Numbered from the stretch's first letter, positions 43,701 through 54,055 are shown. The stretch is 64,000 nt of DNA from Panicum virgatum (GCF_016808335.1 NC_053149.1:21818451-21882450), one strand, 5' to 3'. Notes: a model not told the origin generated them from the sequence alone. Numbers and translations are program-made.

Positions 43701-46700
43701 CACCCCGGGTGTCTGTGCAGTAATTAAATAGGTGTCTGCACAGTAATTGTGTATGTTTGCTATGCATCATGTGCTTGAAATGCTTAAAAAGGATCTTTTT
43801 GTAATTATAAAAGGATATATGTGTAATTATGATTTTATGCAAGGTCCTTTCTTTAGTTATTTCTGATTATAGCTTTTGTGGAGGGTGTTTTTGCAAAATT
43901 TCAGTGCATTTAACGCATGGCAGCAAAATTTACTTTTAAGTCTATGTTTGAAGTGAATTTGCTTTGAAAAAGACAAAATTCTTAGAATTCAAAATCCCTT
44001 CAATGATTTTAATTTTAGCTCTTGAATCTTTGGTCAAATAAATTTTTGCACAACATCAAAGTTGTAGATCTTGAAAAGTTGAACAACTTTCATGTTGGAC
44101 ACTTTTCCATTTGAGCTTTGGTTTAAAAGTTATCGCTGGTTTACAGTTTAGTCCCTAGAACTTTTGGTAATTGCAAAATGACCCTTTTCTTCCACCTCCA
44201 CCCCCCTACTCTGTTCTCGCCGCCGTCCACCGACAGCGCCACCGCCGGCGTCGGGGAAAGCCTTCCCGGCCATTACTCCGCCTCACGCTGGCACCCACGC
44301 GTCGCACCGCTCCTCCTCCCCCTCCTGTTGCCTCGCGCTGGAGTTCCTCGGCCGTGCCACGCGCCCCGCAGCTTCCAGAGCCGCCTCGACGGCCGCCACC
44401 GCGACGCCGCCGTGGACAGCCCCGGGCAGAGCCCGCCGCCCTCTCCTCACGCACGCCCGAGCAATAAAGGAACTCCAGAAACCCATTCCCCTCGCTCTCT
44501 TGCTTTTCCCTCGCGCCCACGCCTCGGAACGCCGCCGCCGCACCACCCTGAACCCCGGCGAGCTCACCCCGCCGCGGAGCCGCCACCACAGACCTGCTCC
44601 ACCCCAATAGCCCCCACCATTAGCCGCGCCTCGCCCTCGCGCAACTCCCAGACCACTTCCCCTCGCCCGAACCTCACCGAAGCCACCCCGCCGCCGTGCT
44701 CCGAGCTCCACCGGCCGCCGCTCGCCGTGGACCGACCTCCTCCCGCCCTCATTTCGCGACCCAAGAACCTCCAGAGAACCGCATCGACCTCTACTCCATT
44801 TCCCCCAACCCATACCTCGCCGCCGGTGAGCCCCTCGCCGGGAAACGGCCGGTCAACCACCGCCACCCCTCTCTGAACCGGCCCAGGGACCTCGGGTTGA
44901 AAGAAAGAAAACCCCAGGGGGTTATTTGAATAGGCCTAGACTTAGATGAATAGTGCTATAGGGACTTCTTTGCTATGATTTTCAGTGATCTTTGAAATTC
45001 AATATCAATTCGTACAAAATTCGTAAAATAGCAAATCTTGATGATTTGGAATCCTCTTGAAGAGCTCTATGCATTAGAACCATAATATGTTAGGCTTCAG
45101 TGGCAAGTTTTTGCTGTAGATTTTAGTTTGTGTTGCTAGTGCATAAATATTGGCTGATTTTATTTTTTTTTTCTTATCTACTGTGTGAAGCCTGATCTTG
45201 CAATGAAATTTTTGTGGTGGTTTACTCATATGTATATGGTGTTGCTATAAAAATTTCGTGCTCAGTTCTTATGTGTAGCTTTTTATTTGATTTAATCCTT
45301 GTTTAACAGACTTTATTTATGATAAATAGTTTCCTTTCTTGTTAAATCCTAAAAATATTATTGAGTGTTCATCTGGAGTATCTTAGCTTGTCCAGGAAGT
45401 TTGAGCTTCAGTTCATGGCTAGATCAGGAGCTAAAAATAAATCTTGCTAATCTGTTGTCTGTATTGTTTATTTTCTCATATTTATTTCTATTTAGATAAA
45501 ATCATGAAAATTTACTGTCATTATTTCATTTCTGTGTCAACCTCCTGTTAAATTTTGAGGTTCTACTTTGTTCTAATTTGACCTGTATAATTCAAGTTTG
45601 TTCTATGTGCTGCCTGCATAAATGATTTGTTGTGATTAAACGGCTACATGTCTTGGCATGATTTTTACAGGGTAAGTTTCTTTGTTCGTGTTCTGTTTAG
45701 GGTAATTTTGGTAGAATTTGTTACAGTTTGTACTTTGAGTAGTTGATTTGTTAGCAAACTACGTTTTGTTTGTTATAAGAAAACCACCCCCACTTGTTTA
45801 TAAAGTTAGTCAACTTCTTTTGTGCTGTTGATCATGATGCCTTGTGTAGTTAAATTTGGTATTTAACTACTCTATAAACAATTGCCCATGTGTGTTTATA
45901 ATACTGTTCTTGCATTACATGTAGACACGACTGCCTTATCGGACGGGACGTACGAGCTGATCCCGGAGTCTGACGGAGGTGATCTCGAAGCTCAAGTAAA
46001 CACTGCGGAACTAACTGAAGCCCCGAACCAAAGTTCGGAAGAGCCTAGGGCTGAAATAGTTAGCAACTACCGAGAAGGCAAGCCCTGGACATAACCTATA
46101 TTTCAAATTAATATCATTTACTGTATTACTTACTTGTGCATTTACGGTTCTTAGGATTTGAATTGAAAACCTAGATGCATGATCCTAGGAACCTATGTAC
46201 TGAACACTAGACTTGAGTTCGACTACTTGCTAAGCTTATAGGACCGGTAAAAGTCGAGTGATTGCCTGTCACTCGCGAGCTTTATAGGAATTGCCTGTTT
46301 ACCTTTTGTTAACAATATAAGGATGACGGACGGGGTTGTGATCGATATCTTAACTTCATGTGAGACCCCGTCTGTGTGTAATGAACTTGCTAAGGTCACG
46401 GTGTGTGGTAGCGTTGGTTAAGTCTTTGAAAGTACTAGCCACATGCCGTCAATATGGTACGCGGCAAGCCTAGTAGCCGATTGGACCGGGGAGTGGATAT
46501 ACCTCCCACTCTCTCTTAGGAATAGGTTTTATTTTATGTTGCGCAACACTACGACTTCTAGGGACAAGATTCGGCCTTGGAGCCCTGTAGTCGGGGAGAG
46601 TGGCACTATCCACGAGCCGAAAAGAAAGGTCAACGGTTGTTTGGAAACGACACGACGGTGTTCCAGACGTTTGTGCTAGGTTTATCCTTGCAAGGTTGAA

Positions 46701-49700
46701 TTTCGATTCAGAATCGTCCGCCTCTCACGATGAAATGAGACTGCTTGATCTCTTTGCCACACAGAGTAATAAGAGCAACAATATTTTTATCAATCTTGAT
46801 GTTTTCTTAGTTTTCTACCATGGTTGAATAGTAGCTGCTTACATAGAATGGTTAATCAACTAGAATCTTGAAAGCTAAAACTTGAAAGTAAGGACATACT
46901 CTTTATTGCTTTTCAGCAAAGGAAAACCAGAGCCTCACAAAAACCTTGCATAGTCTAGCTAAAGTGGGCTACTTATACCCGTTGGCGGTTAAGTCTTGCT
47001 GAGTATTAGAATACTCAGCCTTGCTGTTGAACTCTCTTTCAGGTATGAGTTTTGAGGATCAGATCGCTAGCTTGACCTACCCTTGCTCGTTGCCTCCTGG
47101 CTGGTCCGTAGAGTGGGATACGTCTGCGACTGACAATAACTATGACGAGTGATACCATGCTTGGGCTAGCCGGGTGTCCTTTTGCGACGTGTTGTAGCCG
47201 TCGTGTTTTATATTCCGCTGTTTTAAACTCTGAACTTAAATTATGGTTTGTATAACTGTTTTACTTAAGTTGGCTTTGTAATAATGGTTTTAACTGGTTT
47301 GTAATCATTACTATACCTGTGTTGTAAAATGGTGGTTGCAATATCTCTGGACTCGCCTTCGTGCGGGGTATGCTTGTTCGATCCGAGAACCGGTGGTTGT
47401 ATCGGGACATTACCCGACAGACCAAGAATTGTTCCGTTTGAAGTGCGTTTAAGCTAATGTTGCCTTTATGGTGATGGCCTGCACACTTGAGCCGGGATAA
47501 TTTAGGCGGTTCTGCCACAATGATGATATCATCATAGCACAATTACATGATGAGAGTGTCAAGATCATCAAGGAAAAGCTATCCCAAGGGGAAGCAAAAT
47601 ACAAGTGTTTCCGTGTGGATAATAGAGGAGTTCTATGGTTCGAATCTCGTCTTGTTGTACCCAAGAATCATCAGCTTAGAAAGCAAATCCTTGATGAAGC
47701 ACATCTATCCAAGTTTTCTATTCATCCTGGTAGCACAAAGATGTATCAAGATCTTAAACAAAATTTCTGGTGGACTAGAATGAAAAGAGAGATCGCCAGA
47801 TATGTTTCTGAATGTGATGTCTGTCAAAGAGTTAAAGCTAGTCACTTGAAAGTAGCTGGTACTCTTCAAGCTTTACCCATTCCATCTTGGAAATGGGAGG
47901 ACATCAGCATGGATTTTTTTGTTGGCTTACCCACCACTTCTCAGAAGCATGATTCTATTTGGGTAATTGTTGATAGACTCACCAAGACTGCTCATTTTAT
48001 TCCAGTGCATACAACTTATTCAGCCAAGAAGTATGAAGAGATCTACCTTGATCAAATTGTCCGCTTACACGGAATTCCAAAGACGATCATTTCTGATCGT
48101 GGAGCTCAATTCATTGCATGTTTCTGGGAACAATTGCAAGAATCCCTTGGAACCAAATTGATTCGTAGTTCAGCTTATCATCCACAAACTGATGGGCAGA
48201 CCGAACAAATCAATCAAATTCTTGAAGACATGTTAAGGGCATGTGTTATCCAATATGGCAAGAACTGGGACAAGTGCCTAGCACTAGCTGAATCCTCTTA
48301 CAATATTAGTTACCAATCTAGCTTGCAAATGGCACCATTTGAAGCGTTGTACGGTCGAAGGTGTCGAACTCCTTTGAGTTGGTCACAAGCCGGAGAACGC
48401 AAAATCTTTGGACCAGATCTAGTTACTGAGGCAGAAGAAAAAGTTAAGGTTATCCAGGCTAATCTTAAAGCAGCCCAATCAAGACAAAAAAGTTATGCAG
48501 ACAAAAGAAGAGATCCTTTACAGTTCAAGGTGGGGGATTTCGTATATTTGCGAGTATCTCCTACTAGAGGTGTTCAACATTTCGGTGTAAAAGGGAAGTT
48601 AGCACCCCGATACATCGGACCATTTGAAATCACTGAAACTTGTGGTCCAGTTGCCTATCGACTTCGTCTTCCTTCTCAGTTGGCCGCCATTCATGATGTC
48701 TTCCATGTATCTCAACTCAGGAAGTGCATCAAAGTACCAACTGAGATCCTTGAACCACAAGACATCGAGATTGAATCTGATCTATCCTATACGGAGTATC
48801 CGATCAAAATTCTTGACACCAAAGAAAGAAGTAATAGAAGGGAGAAAGTTAAAATGTACAAGATTCAGTGAAATCATCATACCGAGGAAGAAGCTACTTG
48901 GGAGACTGAAAATTTTCTCCAAAGAAACTTTCCTGACTTTCTTAGAACAAATTCAGGTATCAAATCTCTCCATTCTTTTTCTTCCTGTAATCTCGGGGCG
49001 AGATTCCTTTTAGGGGGGAAGGCTGTGACCCCCTAGGTGTCTGCACAGTAGTTGTATATCTATTGTGTGCATCATGTGCTTGAATTGCTTGAAAAAGGAT
49101 TTTTTTTGTAAATATAAAGGTTATATGTGTAATTATGATTTTATGCAAGGTCCTTTCTGCAGTTATATTTGAATAGGTGGTGAAATTATAGCTTTTGTGG
49201 AGGGTTTTTTGCAAAATTCAGTGCATTTATTACATGGCAGCAAGTTTTGCTTTTAAGTCTAAGTTTAAAGTGGTTTTGTATTGAAAAAGACAAAATTCCT
49301 AGAATTCAAAATCCTTTCCATGTTTTCAAAATTAGCTCTTGAATCTTTGATCAAATAATTTTTTGCACAACGTCAAAGTTGTAGATCTTGAAAAATTGAA
49401 CAACTTTCATGTTGGGCACATTTTCATTTGAGCCCTATTTTAAAAGTTATCTCTGCTTTACAGTTTGGTCCCTGGAAATTTCAGAAATTACGTTTGGGTC
49501 CTTTTCCCCTTCCTCCAGCTCCTCTGCTCTGTTCTCGCCGCCGCTATGCAGAGCACCGCTGCCGGTGCCGTGGAGAGCCAGCCTGGCCACGTCCTGCTTC
49601 GCGCTGGCGCCCACGCGTCGCTCCGGAGCTCCTCCACCACCTATTGCCTCGCGCTGGAACCTCCCCTGCCGTGCCACGCGCCCCGCCGAGCCCAGAACCG

Positions 49701-52700
49701 TCCGCACGGCCGCCACCTCGCCGTCACGGCGGCGAGCTCGCTACAGAGGCCGCCGCCCCCTCCTAGCGCGCACAAGCCTTACAAGAACCCCAGAAGGCCA
49801 TTCGTCTTTGTCTTTCACCTTCTCCTCGCCCCCACACCCCAGAACGCCGCCGCTGCCCCGCTCGAAACCCCGGCGAGCTCACCCCCACCGTGGAGCCATC
49901 ACCACAGACCCGCTCCAACCCTATAGCCCCCACCATTAGCCGCGCCTCGACCTCACGCAGCTCCCCAGCCCTTTCCCGTCGCCTATTCGCCTATTTCGAG
50001 CTCGCAAGCCGCCGCTCGCCGTCGACACGCCATCTCCGGCCCTCCTCTCGAGCTCCAAAGCCGCCCAGAGGTCCGCGTTGGCCTGCTGATGTTTTTCCCC
50101 AACTCCACCCTCGCCGCCGACGCTCACCGTCGCCGGATTCGGCCGGTCAACGTCGCTCCCCCTCTCTGACCTTGGCTAAGGACCTCAGGTTGGAATTTGA
50201 AAAAGCCCAGGGGGCTGTCTGCAAACCCCAAGACACATATGAATAGTGCCTTCAGGGACTTGTTTGTTATGATTTGCTGTGAACTTTGAAATTCAGTATA
50301 AATTCATAGGAAATTCATAAAATAGCAAATCTTGATGTTTTGGAATGCTCTTGAAGAGATCTATGCAGTAGAATCATAATATGTTAGGCATTAGTTGCAA
50401 GCTTTTGCTGAAAAGTTTGATTTGTGTTACGAGTGCATAAATATTAGTTGATTTTATCTTTTTCTTAACTACTGTTTGAAGCCTTGTCTAGCAATGAATT
50501 TTTTATGGTGAATTACTCATGTGAATATAGTGTTTCTATAAAAATTTCGTGCTCAGTTCTCATGTGTAGCTATTTCTTTGAATTAATGTTTGTTTAGTGG
50601 GCTTTAATTATGGTAAATAGTTTCTATTCATCATAAATTATGAAAATATTCCTGAGTGTTCTTCTTGAGTATCTTTATCATTTCTGTGTCAACCTCTTGT
50701 TAAATTTTGAGCTTCTGCTTTGCTCTAGTTTGACCTGTGTAATTCAAGCTTGTTCTAAATGTTATCTGAGTAAATGATTTGTTGTGAATGAATGGCTACA
50801 TGTTTTGGCATGATTTTTACAGGATAGCTTCCATTGTTCATGTTCTGTTTAGTGTAATTTTTACAGAATTTATTACTGTTTGTACTCTGAGTGGTTGATT
50901 TATTAGCAAACCATGTCTTGCTTGTCATAAGAAACCACCCCTACTTGTTTATGAAGTAGTCTACTTCATTTGTGCTGTTGATCATGATGCCTTGTGTAGT
51001 TAGATTTGTTAGTTAGCTACTCTATAAATGATTGCCCATGTGTTATGAATGTTTGCCAGTTGTTAGCCTATAACTTTATCATGATATGAGTGTGTTTATA
51101 ATGTCACCTCTTGCATCTCATATAGATACGACTGCTTTGACGGACGGGACGTACGAGTTGATCCCGGAGTCTGACGGAGGTGATCCAGAAGTCCAGGTGA
51201 ACGCAGCTGAACTAACTGAAGCCCCGAACCAAACTTCGGAAGAGCCCCAGTCTGTGTTAACTAGCGACTACCGAGAAGGCAAGCCCCAGACATAACCCTG
51301 TTTTCAAATTATGCACTTTACTATTATTTACTTGTGCATTTACAGTTCTTAGGAGTTGAATTGAAACCCTAGATGCATGATCTTAGAAACCCTTTGTACT
51401 GAACACTAGACTTGAGTTCGAATACTTGCTATGCTTTTAGAACCGGTAAAAGTCGGGTGATTGCCTCTCACTCGCGAGCTTTATAGGAGTTACTTGTTTT
51501 ACTTACTGCTATAACCATAAGGACCACGGACGGACTTGTTGATGTTCGTCTGTGTTGACAAAATTGATAAGGTCGCGGTGTGTGGTAGTGGTGGTTAAGT
51601 TTTTGAAAGTACTAGCCACATGCCGTAAATATGGTACGCGGTAAACCTAGTAACCGATTGGACCGGGGAGTGGACATTACCTCTCACTCTCTCTTAGATT
51701 AGGTTGTTTATTTATGTTTATGTTGATCAACACCACGGCTACAAGGGAGGAAGTTGGTTCCCTGTAGTCGGGGAGAGTGACTCTGTCCACAAGCCGGAAA
51801 GAAAGGCAAATGGTTGTTTGGGAACGACCCGACGGTGTTCCAGACGTGTGTGTTAGGTTTACCTTGCAAGGTTGAAATTCGATTCGAATCGTCTGCTTCC
51901 CACAGTTTGGGACTGCTTGATCCTTTTGCCACACAGAGTAATAAGAGCAACCTTATTATTATTAATCTTGATGTTTGCTTAAAGCTTTACCATGGTTGAA
52001 TTAGATTAGTTGCTTACATAGAATGGTTAATCAACTAGAATATGGAAAGCTAAAATATGACCTTAAGGACCTACTCTTTATTGCTTTTCAGCAAAGGAAA
52101 CCAGAGTCTTTCAGAACCCTGCATAGTCTAGCTAAAGTGGGTTTAGTAGACCCATTGACGGTTAAGTCTTGCTGAGTATTAGAATACTCAGCCTTGCTGT
52201 TGAACCCTTTTTCAGGTATGAGTTTTGAGGATCAGGTTGCTAGTTTGACTTGGCCCTGCGCTTTACCTCCTGGCTGGTCTGTAGAATGGGATCCGTCTTC
52301 GACCGGCAATGAGCCTGACGAGTGATACCTTGCTTGGGCTAGCTCAGTATGCTTTGCGGCGTGTTGTAGATATCGTGTTTTACTTTTCCGCTGCTTTTGA
52401 ACTCTGAAGTTAAACTTATGGTTTGTATAACTGTTTCTTTTTAAGTTTGGTTCTGTAATAAGTACTTTGAACTGGTTTGTAATAACTACTATGCCTGTAA
52501 TATAAAAGTTGTGGTTGTAATACCTCTGGACTCGCTTTCGTGCGGGGTATGCTTGTTCGATTCAAAACCGGTGGTTGTATCGGGACGTTACCCGACAGAC
52601 CAAGGATTGTTCCGTTTGAAGTGCGTTTAAGCCGGTGTTGCATTTATGGTGATAGCCAGCGCACTTGAGCCGGAATAATTCAGGTGGTTCTGCCACAAAG

Positions 52701-54055
52701 GTCGCCGCGCCCAGGCGGGCGAGCCCCGACCGGCGTGCAGGAGCTCCGCCCCGATCCCCAGACGCAGCCCCGGCCCGTCACACTTGTCGGTGAGAGATAG
52801 GGGAAGGAGAAAGAAGATAACGAGTGGGTCCGCTCGTCAGGGAGACACAAGAAAGGCATTCAAACCTAATGGAAACTAAAAAAAAAATTGACTGAAAACT
52901 GAAACTAAATAATGGATAAAAGATATATAACTTAACTGAAAATTGAATTTTTTTTTGAAGAAAACTCATAAATCATTTGACTAAAACTAAAAGAAAATAA
53001 CCAAAACAAGACTGAAAACTAAAATAAAAAACAGACTGAAAACCTAAACTAAAAATATATAAAATAATAAACTAAAACTAAAAAATTATCATAAAAACTC
53101 GATGTACAAATCAAACTAAGAATGAAGTACGTATAAAAAAAGTTCTTGTATTTTTCCGAAAGAAAGAAAAGGCAAAATAAGCAGGTCGGCCTGTGGGGTG
53201 GGCATCCGCTGCAGTAGGCCAAGGCCAAGCCCATGTGCGGGTCGTTCAAAAGCAGGCCAGGCCGCAGTCGCGCACTTGCTCATTAGCGCGACGGGTCGCT
53301 AGTTAGAGTTTGCGTGCTGGATTGTTAATAATTGATAAGGCCCATCCATCCCAACTAATGACTGAATCGGATGGATATGGATGATTTCAGCCTAACAATC
53401 AAAAGTCACACAACAATCCCCAGCCCAATGCGTGCAGACTTCGCTGCTGGCCCAGGAGCCCAGCAGGGAGCTAAGTGGCGGAGTACTGGCTACTACATCT
53501 GCTACCGCGGCGCATCCGACTACAGTACAAGTCTACAACTACAACGCGGCACCGCCACTCCCTACTTCCGGCCCGGCATTACATACTCTAACAAGCTATT
53601 CCGACCCGGATTTGAAATCTGGCACCTCCTTATTTCAAAAGTTATAGGAAAGTTTTCTCCTATAATCTAGTTTTTTTAGACTAACAAGCTATGATCGTAT
53701 TATTTAGTACACACAAAGCAACATTTCCTATATCCAGAGGCGCATGCCATTTACAAGCAATAGTCCTGATGCATGTTTATTTTTCAAAATTTGACAAGTA
53801 TTTTTCCTTACTGAATATGCTATGGACATGTGGTTATATGTACATATCTGTATAAGAATTGGATACAGAGACATATCTGTAAGCCGGGAACGTGAAGTAG
53901 TCGTTGGTAGAAAGCATTGCGGCGATTGACATCGCGGCTGCTACTAGCTGTATGGTGCGTAGCACCAGGCTAGTAGCAGTCGCGACGCTGCCCTGCATAG
54001 CCAGAAGTGGAAGGTGGGCGTCAGCAGGTGCTGGCATGGCGCCTTCGATCTCCAT
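31421..54055 (-). CDS. predicted CASP-like multi-pass membrane protein, 5 exons, 20.7-kb intron 1
   Basis: Exons 54055-53844, 33159-33024, 32947-32607, 31895-31804 and 31647-31421 add to 1008 nt, 335 codons plus TAG, with every phase matching (2,0,2,1) and all introns GT-AG. The start [15 protein letters not shown] has the context GCAGCATGG. The first part (TM near residues 24-47, [60 protein letters not shown]) resembles CASP-like/DUF588 membrane proteins, especially the 5-type. The second part has two more hydrophobic segments ([37 protein letters not shown]) that I do not recognise, and the total is longer than usual for the family. Intron 1 (33160-53843) holds a captured fragment and a whole Tekay element. 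The open frame suggests the gene may still work. The splice choice for exon 1 (GATAT/GTACAT) is the only one that keeps the frame. Confidence 0.7.
31695..31779. repeat. (TA)n(TG)n microsatellite in intron 4
   Basis: About ten TA dinucleotides run directly into about 32 TG dinucleotides. On the gene strand this is an (CA)n(TA)n tract just upstream of the exon 5 acceptor. Confidence 0.97.
31804..31895 (-). CDS. exon 4 of CASP-like gene
   Basis: Between acceptor CCTTTCTAG and donor ATAG/GTACAT. Codes [20 protein letters not shown]. 92 nt, phase 2 in, phase 1 out. Confidence 0.6.
32244..32379. repeat. 68-bp tandem duplication in intron 3
   Basis: Two identical units, each starting TTGTTTAAACATGTCGCTG, at 32244-32311 and 32312-32379. 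The plus strand around them (about 32205-32395) is open and reads like protein ([20 protein letters not shown]), so a coding fragment captured from elsewhere is possible. Confidence 0.9.
32607..32947 (-). CDS. exon 3 of CASP-like gene
   Basis: Between acceptor GTCGTACAG and the strong donor AGA/GTAAGTGA. Codes the third and fourth hydrophobic segments with the conserved-type C..HC..F spacing (CAMQHCQKF), then a polar stretch and a further hydrophobic segment. If unspliced it would end at TAA immediately after the donor, giving a 230-residue protein as an alternative end. Confidence 0.75.
33024..33159 (-). CDS. exon 2 of CASP-like gene
   Basis: Between acceptor GTGCTGCAG and donor ACG/GTACGTT. 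Codes [20 protein letters not shown] (second membrane helix) then a charged loop ([11 protein letters not shown]) and ALQLADT. 136 nt, entered in phase 2 and left in phase 0. Confidence 0.75.
33309..33935 (+). pseudogene. captured exon-like fragment, copy 2
   Basis: Second copy of the 26537-27160 fragment, in intron 1 of the CASP-like gene. It keeps the inverted repeat (33361-33383 with 33431-33455) and the donor-like GATAG/GTGAGTCC, but the ATG of copy 1 reads ATT here, so the frame starting AELLLDP is not initiated. After 33935 the copies part; copy 2 continues GC-rich to the Tekay insertion at 34018 and perhaps beyond it (52703-52790). Confidence 0.5.
36283..36435 (+). other. LTR small-protein exon A
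   Basis: After the acceptor CATATAG the phase-1 frame gives [20 protein letters not shown] and ends YREG at GAAG/GCAAGC, a GC-type donor. 153 nt as in the LTRs at 45925 and 51126. The peptide is acidic ([13 protein letters not shown]). An upstream exon must supply the start codon and has not been identified. Confidence 0.6.
37329..37350 (+). promoter_or_regulatory. conserved hairpin before LTR exon B
   Basis: Perfect 10-bp inverted repeat: arms GCTGAGTATT and AATACTCAGC separated by AG. It ends 23 nt before exon B, in the branch-point/polypyrimidine region. Confidence 0.7.
37374..37483 (+). other. LTR small-protein exon B
   Basis: After the acceptor CCCTTTTTCAG the frame fixed by exon A reads [14 protein letters not shown] and [10 protein letters not shown], and stops at TGA 37481-37483. 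It may also be translated from its own ATG (37376), giving 35 residues. Confidence 0.6.
37859..37870 (+). other. Tekay primer-binding site
   Basis: TGGTATCAGAGC, complementary to the 3' end of initiator Met-tRNA, 2 nt after the 5' LTR. Confidence 0.92.
38142..38517 (+). ncRNA. structured leader RNA: run of hairpins
   Basis: Ten successive inverted repeats lie between PBS and the extra ORF. A tandem pair of about 129-bp units (38142-38270, 38271-38395) each gives three stems: CCTCAG/CTGAGG; CCTCAAGTA/TACTTGAGG; CCAATATA/TATATTGG. Then follow ATACACTA/TAGTGTAT (38402-38423), GCCATACA/TGTATGGC (38434-38457), CCGCT/AGCGG (38460-38478) and CTTTCATG/CATGAAAG (38494-38517). Position suggests packaging, dimerisation or ribosome entry/shunting; that is inference. 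Confidence 0.6.
38518..39126. other. Tekay leader, remainder
   Basis: AT-rich, no reading frame or repeat of note before the ATG of the extra ORF. Confidence 0.6.
39127..40030 (+). pseudogene. extra ORF upstream of gag (orf0-like), decayed
   Basis: Begins [20 protein letters not shown] at 39127, reads [15 protein letters not shown], then a one-base shift at about 39260 leads into [40 protein letters not shown] and [24 protein letters not shown] at 39692-39694 interrupts a coiled-coil part ([22 protein letters not shown]), and the end is acidic/serine-rich ([16 protein letters not shown]). Rice elements of this group are known to carry an additional ORF before gag; its function is unknown. 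No domain recognised. Confidence 0.75.
40031..40662. other. spacer between orf0-like ORF and gag
   Basis: AT-rich sequence. No gene, repeat or clear signal. Confidence 0.65.
40663..41508 (+). pseudogene. Tekay gag
   Basis: 281 codons from [12 protein letters not shown]. Contains a glutamine-rich N-terminus and the retrotransposon gag fold ([57 protein letters not shown]). It ends prematurely in NAPNGQVCF. The zinc knuckle belongs to the same polyprotein but is read one frame away, from 41480, so a one-base change near the C5 run at 41483-41487 separates them; a programmed shift cannot be excluded. Confidence 0.9.
41480..43695 (+). pseudogene. Tekay pol part 1: zinc knuckle, protease, RT, RNase H
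   Basis: Order: knuckle [15 protein letters not shown]; protease [16 protein letters not shown] with [33 protein letters not shown] and the catalytic [11 protein letters not shown] (about 42793); RNase H with [28 protein letters not shown] and [11 protein letters not shown], and [17 protein letters not shown] frame slip in the short ATATAT run at 43666-43672 comes just before the solo LTR, which cuts the coding sequence after 43695. All catalytic residues in this part are present. Confidence 0.94.
45925..46077 (+). other. LTR small-protein exon A (subfamily copy)
   Basis: After acceptor TACATGTAG reads [20 protein letters not shown], ending YREG at GAAG/GCAAGC. 153 nt. Against the 36283 copy it shows several substitutions, with frame and core retained. 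Confidence 0.6.
46998..47019 (+). promoter_or_regulatory. conserved hairpin before LTR exon B
   Basis: Arms GCTGAGTATT and AATACTCAGC, identical to the one at 37329, though the sequence around it has diverged. Confidence 0.7.
47043..47152 (+). other. LTR small-protein exon B (subfamily copy)
   Basis: Reads [20 protein letters not shown] then [11 protein letters not shown] and stops at TGA 47150-47152. Replacements against the 37374 copy include V/I, W/Y, A/S and P/T. Confidence 0.6.
47520..48871 (+). pseudogene. Tekay pol part 2: integrase and chromodomain (stop)
   Basis: Continues pol after the solo LTR: HHCC zinc region ([26 protein letters not shown]); catalytic core with D in MDFFVGLP, D in [13 protein letters not shown] and E in [18 protein letters not shown]-terminal [16 protein letters not shown] region. 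A chromodomain follows ([22 protein letters not shown]), cut by TGA at 48869-48871 where an aromatic cage tryptophan is usual. The remainder ([19 protein letters not shown]) is intact to about 48960. The chromodomain places it among chromoviruses and is thought to steer integration by histone marks. Confidence 0.93.
49012..49023 (+). other. Tekay polypurine tract
   Basis: AGGGGGGAAGGC directly before the 3' LTR start TGTGACC. Confidence 0.85.
51126..51278 (+). other. LTR small-protein exon A (3' LTR)
   Basis: Same 153-nt segment as 36283-36435 with few changes (IPE for IPK, NQTSEE for NQSSEE), GAAG/GCAAGC donor. Confidence 0.6.
52171..52192 (+). promoter_or_regulatory. conserved hairpin before LTR exon B (3' LTR)
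   Basis: Arms GCTGAGTATT and AATACTCAGC with AG between, as at 37329. Confidence 0.7.
52216..52325 (+). other. LTR small-protein exon B (3' LTR)
   Basis: Same as 37374-37483: acceptor [33 protein letters not shown] at 52323-52325. Confidence 0.6.
52703..53843. other. intron 1 of CASP-like gene, part right of Tekay element
   Basis: First about 80 bases GC-rich, probably a continuation of the captured fragment. 52865-53100 is an A-rich, AAACTAAAACT-like low-complexity tract. No gene in the remainder. Confidence 0.6.
53844..54055 (-). CDS. exon 1 of CASP-like gene
   Basis: Codes residues 1-70 and two bases of codon 71: [10 protein letters not shown], the first membrane helix ([20 protein letters not shown]) and [14 protein letters not shown]. 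The ATG could also be the in-frame one 8 codons upstream (MNLLPGCS). Donor AT/GTACAT. Confidence 0.7.

Larger units (their letters stand above)
43696..47519 (+). mobile_element. giant solo LTR within Tekay pol
   Basis: 3824 bp from TGTAACACCCCGGG to GTTCTGCCACA with ATGAT at 43691-43695 and 47520-47524; excision restores pol. It is the same lineage as the host element but clearly diverged from the host LTRs, so another subfamily. Near its start a GTGTCTG(T/C)(G/A)CAGTAAT block is duplicated (43707-43750). GC-rich block at 44180-44890. Confidence 0.93.
34019..52697 (+). mobile_element. Tekay/Del-type Ty3/gypsy chromovirus with nested solo LTR
   Basis: Complete element of 18,679 bp with AAGGT target duplications at 34014-34018 and 52698-52702. 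Giant LTRs (34019-37856 and 49024-52697) begin TGTGAC and end GGTTCTGCCACA. Internal order: PBS, structured leader, extra ORF, gag, protease, RT, RNase H, integrase, chromodomain, polypurine tract, as in the Tekay/Del lineage. A solo LTR of a related subfamily sits in pol at 43696-47519. At least three frameshifts and two nonsense codons make it defective. It lies in antisense orientation within an intron of the CASP-like gene. Confidence 0.94.
49024..52697 (+). repeat. Tekay-type 3' LTR, 3674 bp
   Basis: Highly similar to 34019-37856. Differences include the loss of roughly 140 bp at about 50672-50680 (present at about 35690-35830 in the 5' LTR) and of about 25 bp in the GC-rich block near 49990. 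The two exon-like segments and hairpin are intact. Confidence 0.93.

Noticed and set aside
44178..44876. Long frames on both strands in the GC-rich block of the 43696 solo LTR
   Set aside because: Same reason: no conservation with the equivalent blocks at 34404 and 49409, proline/arginine-rich simple composition.
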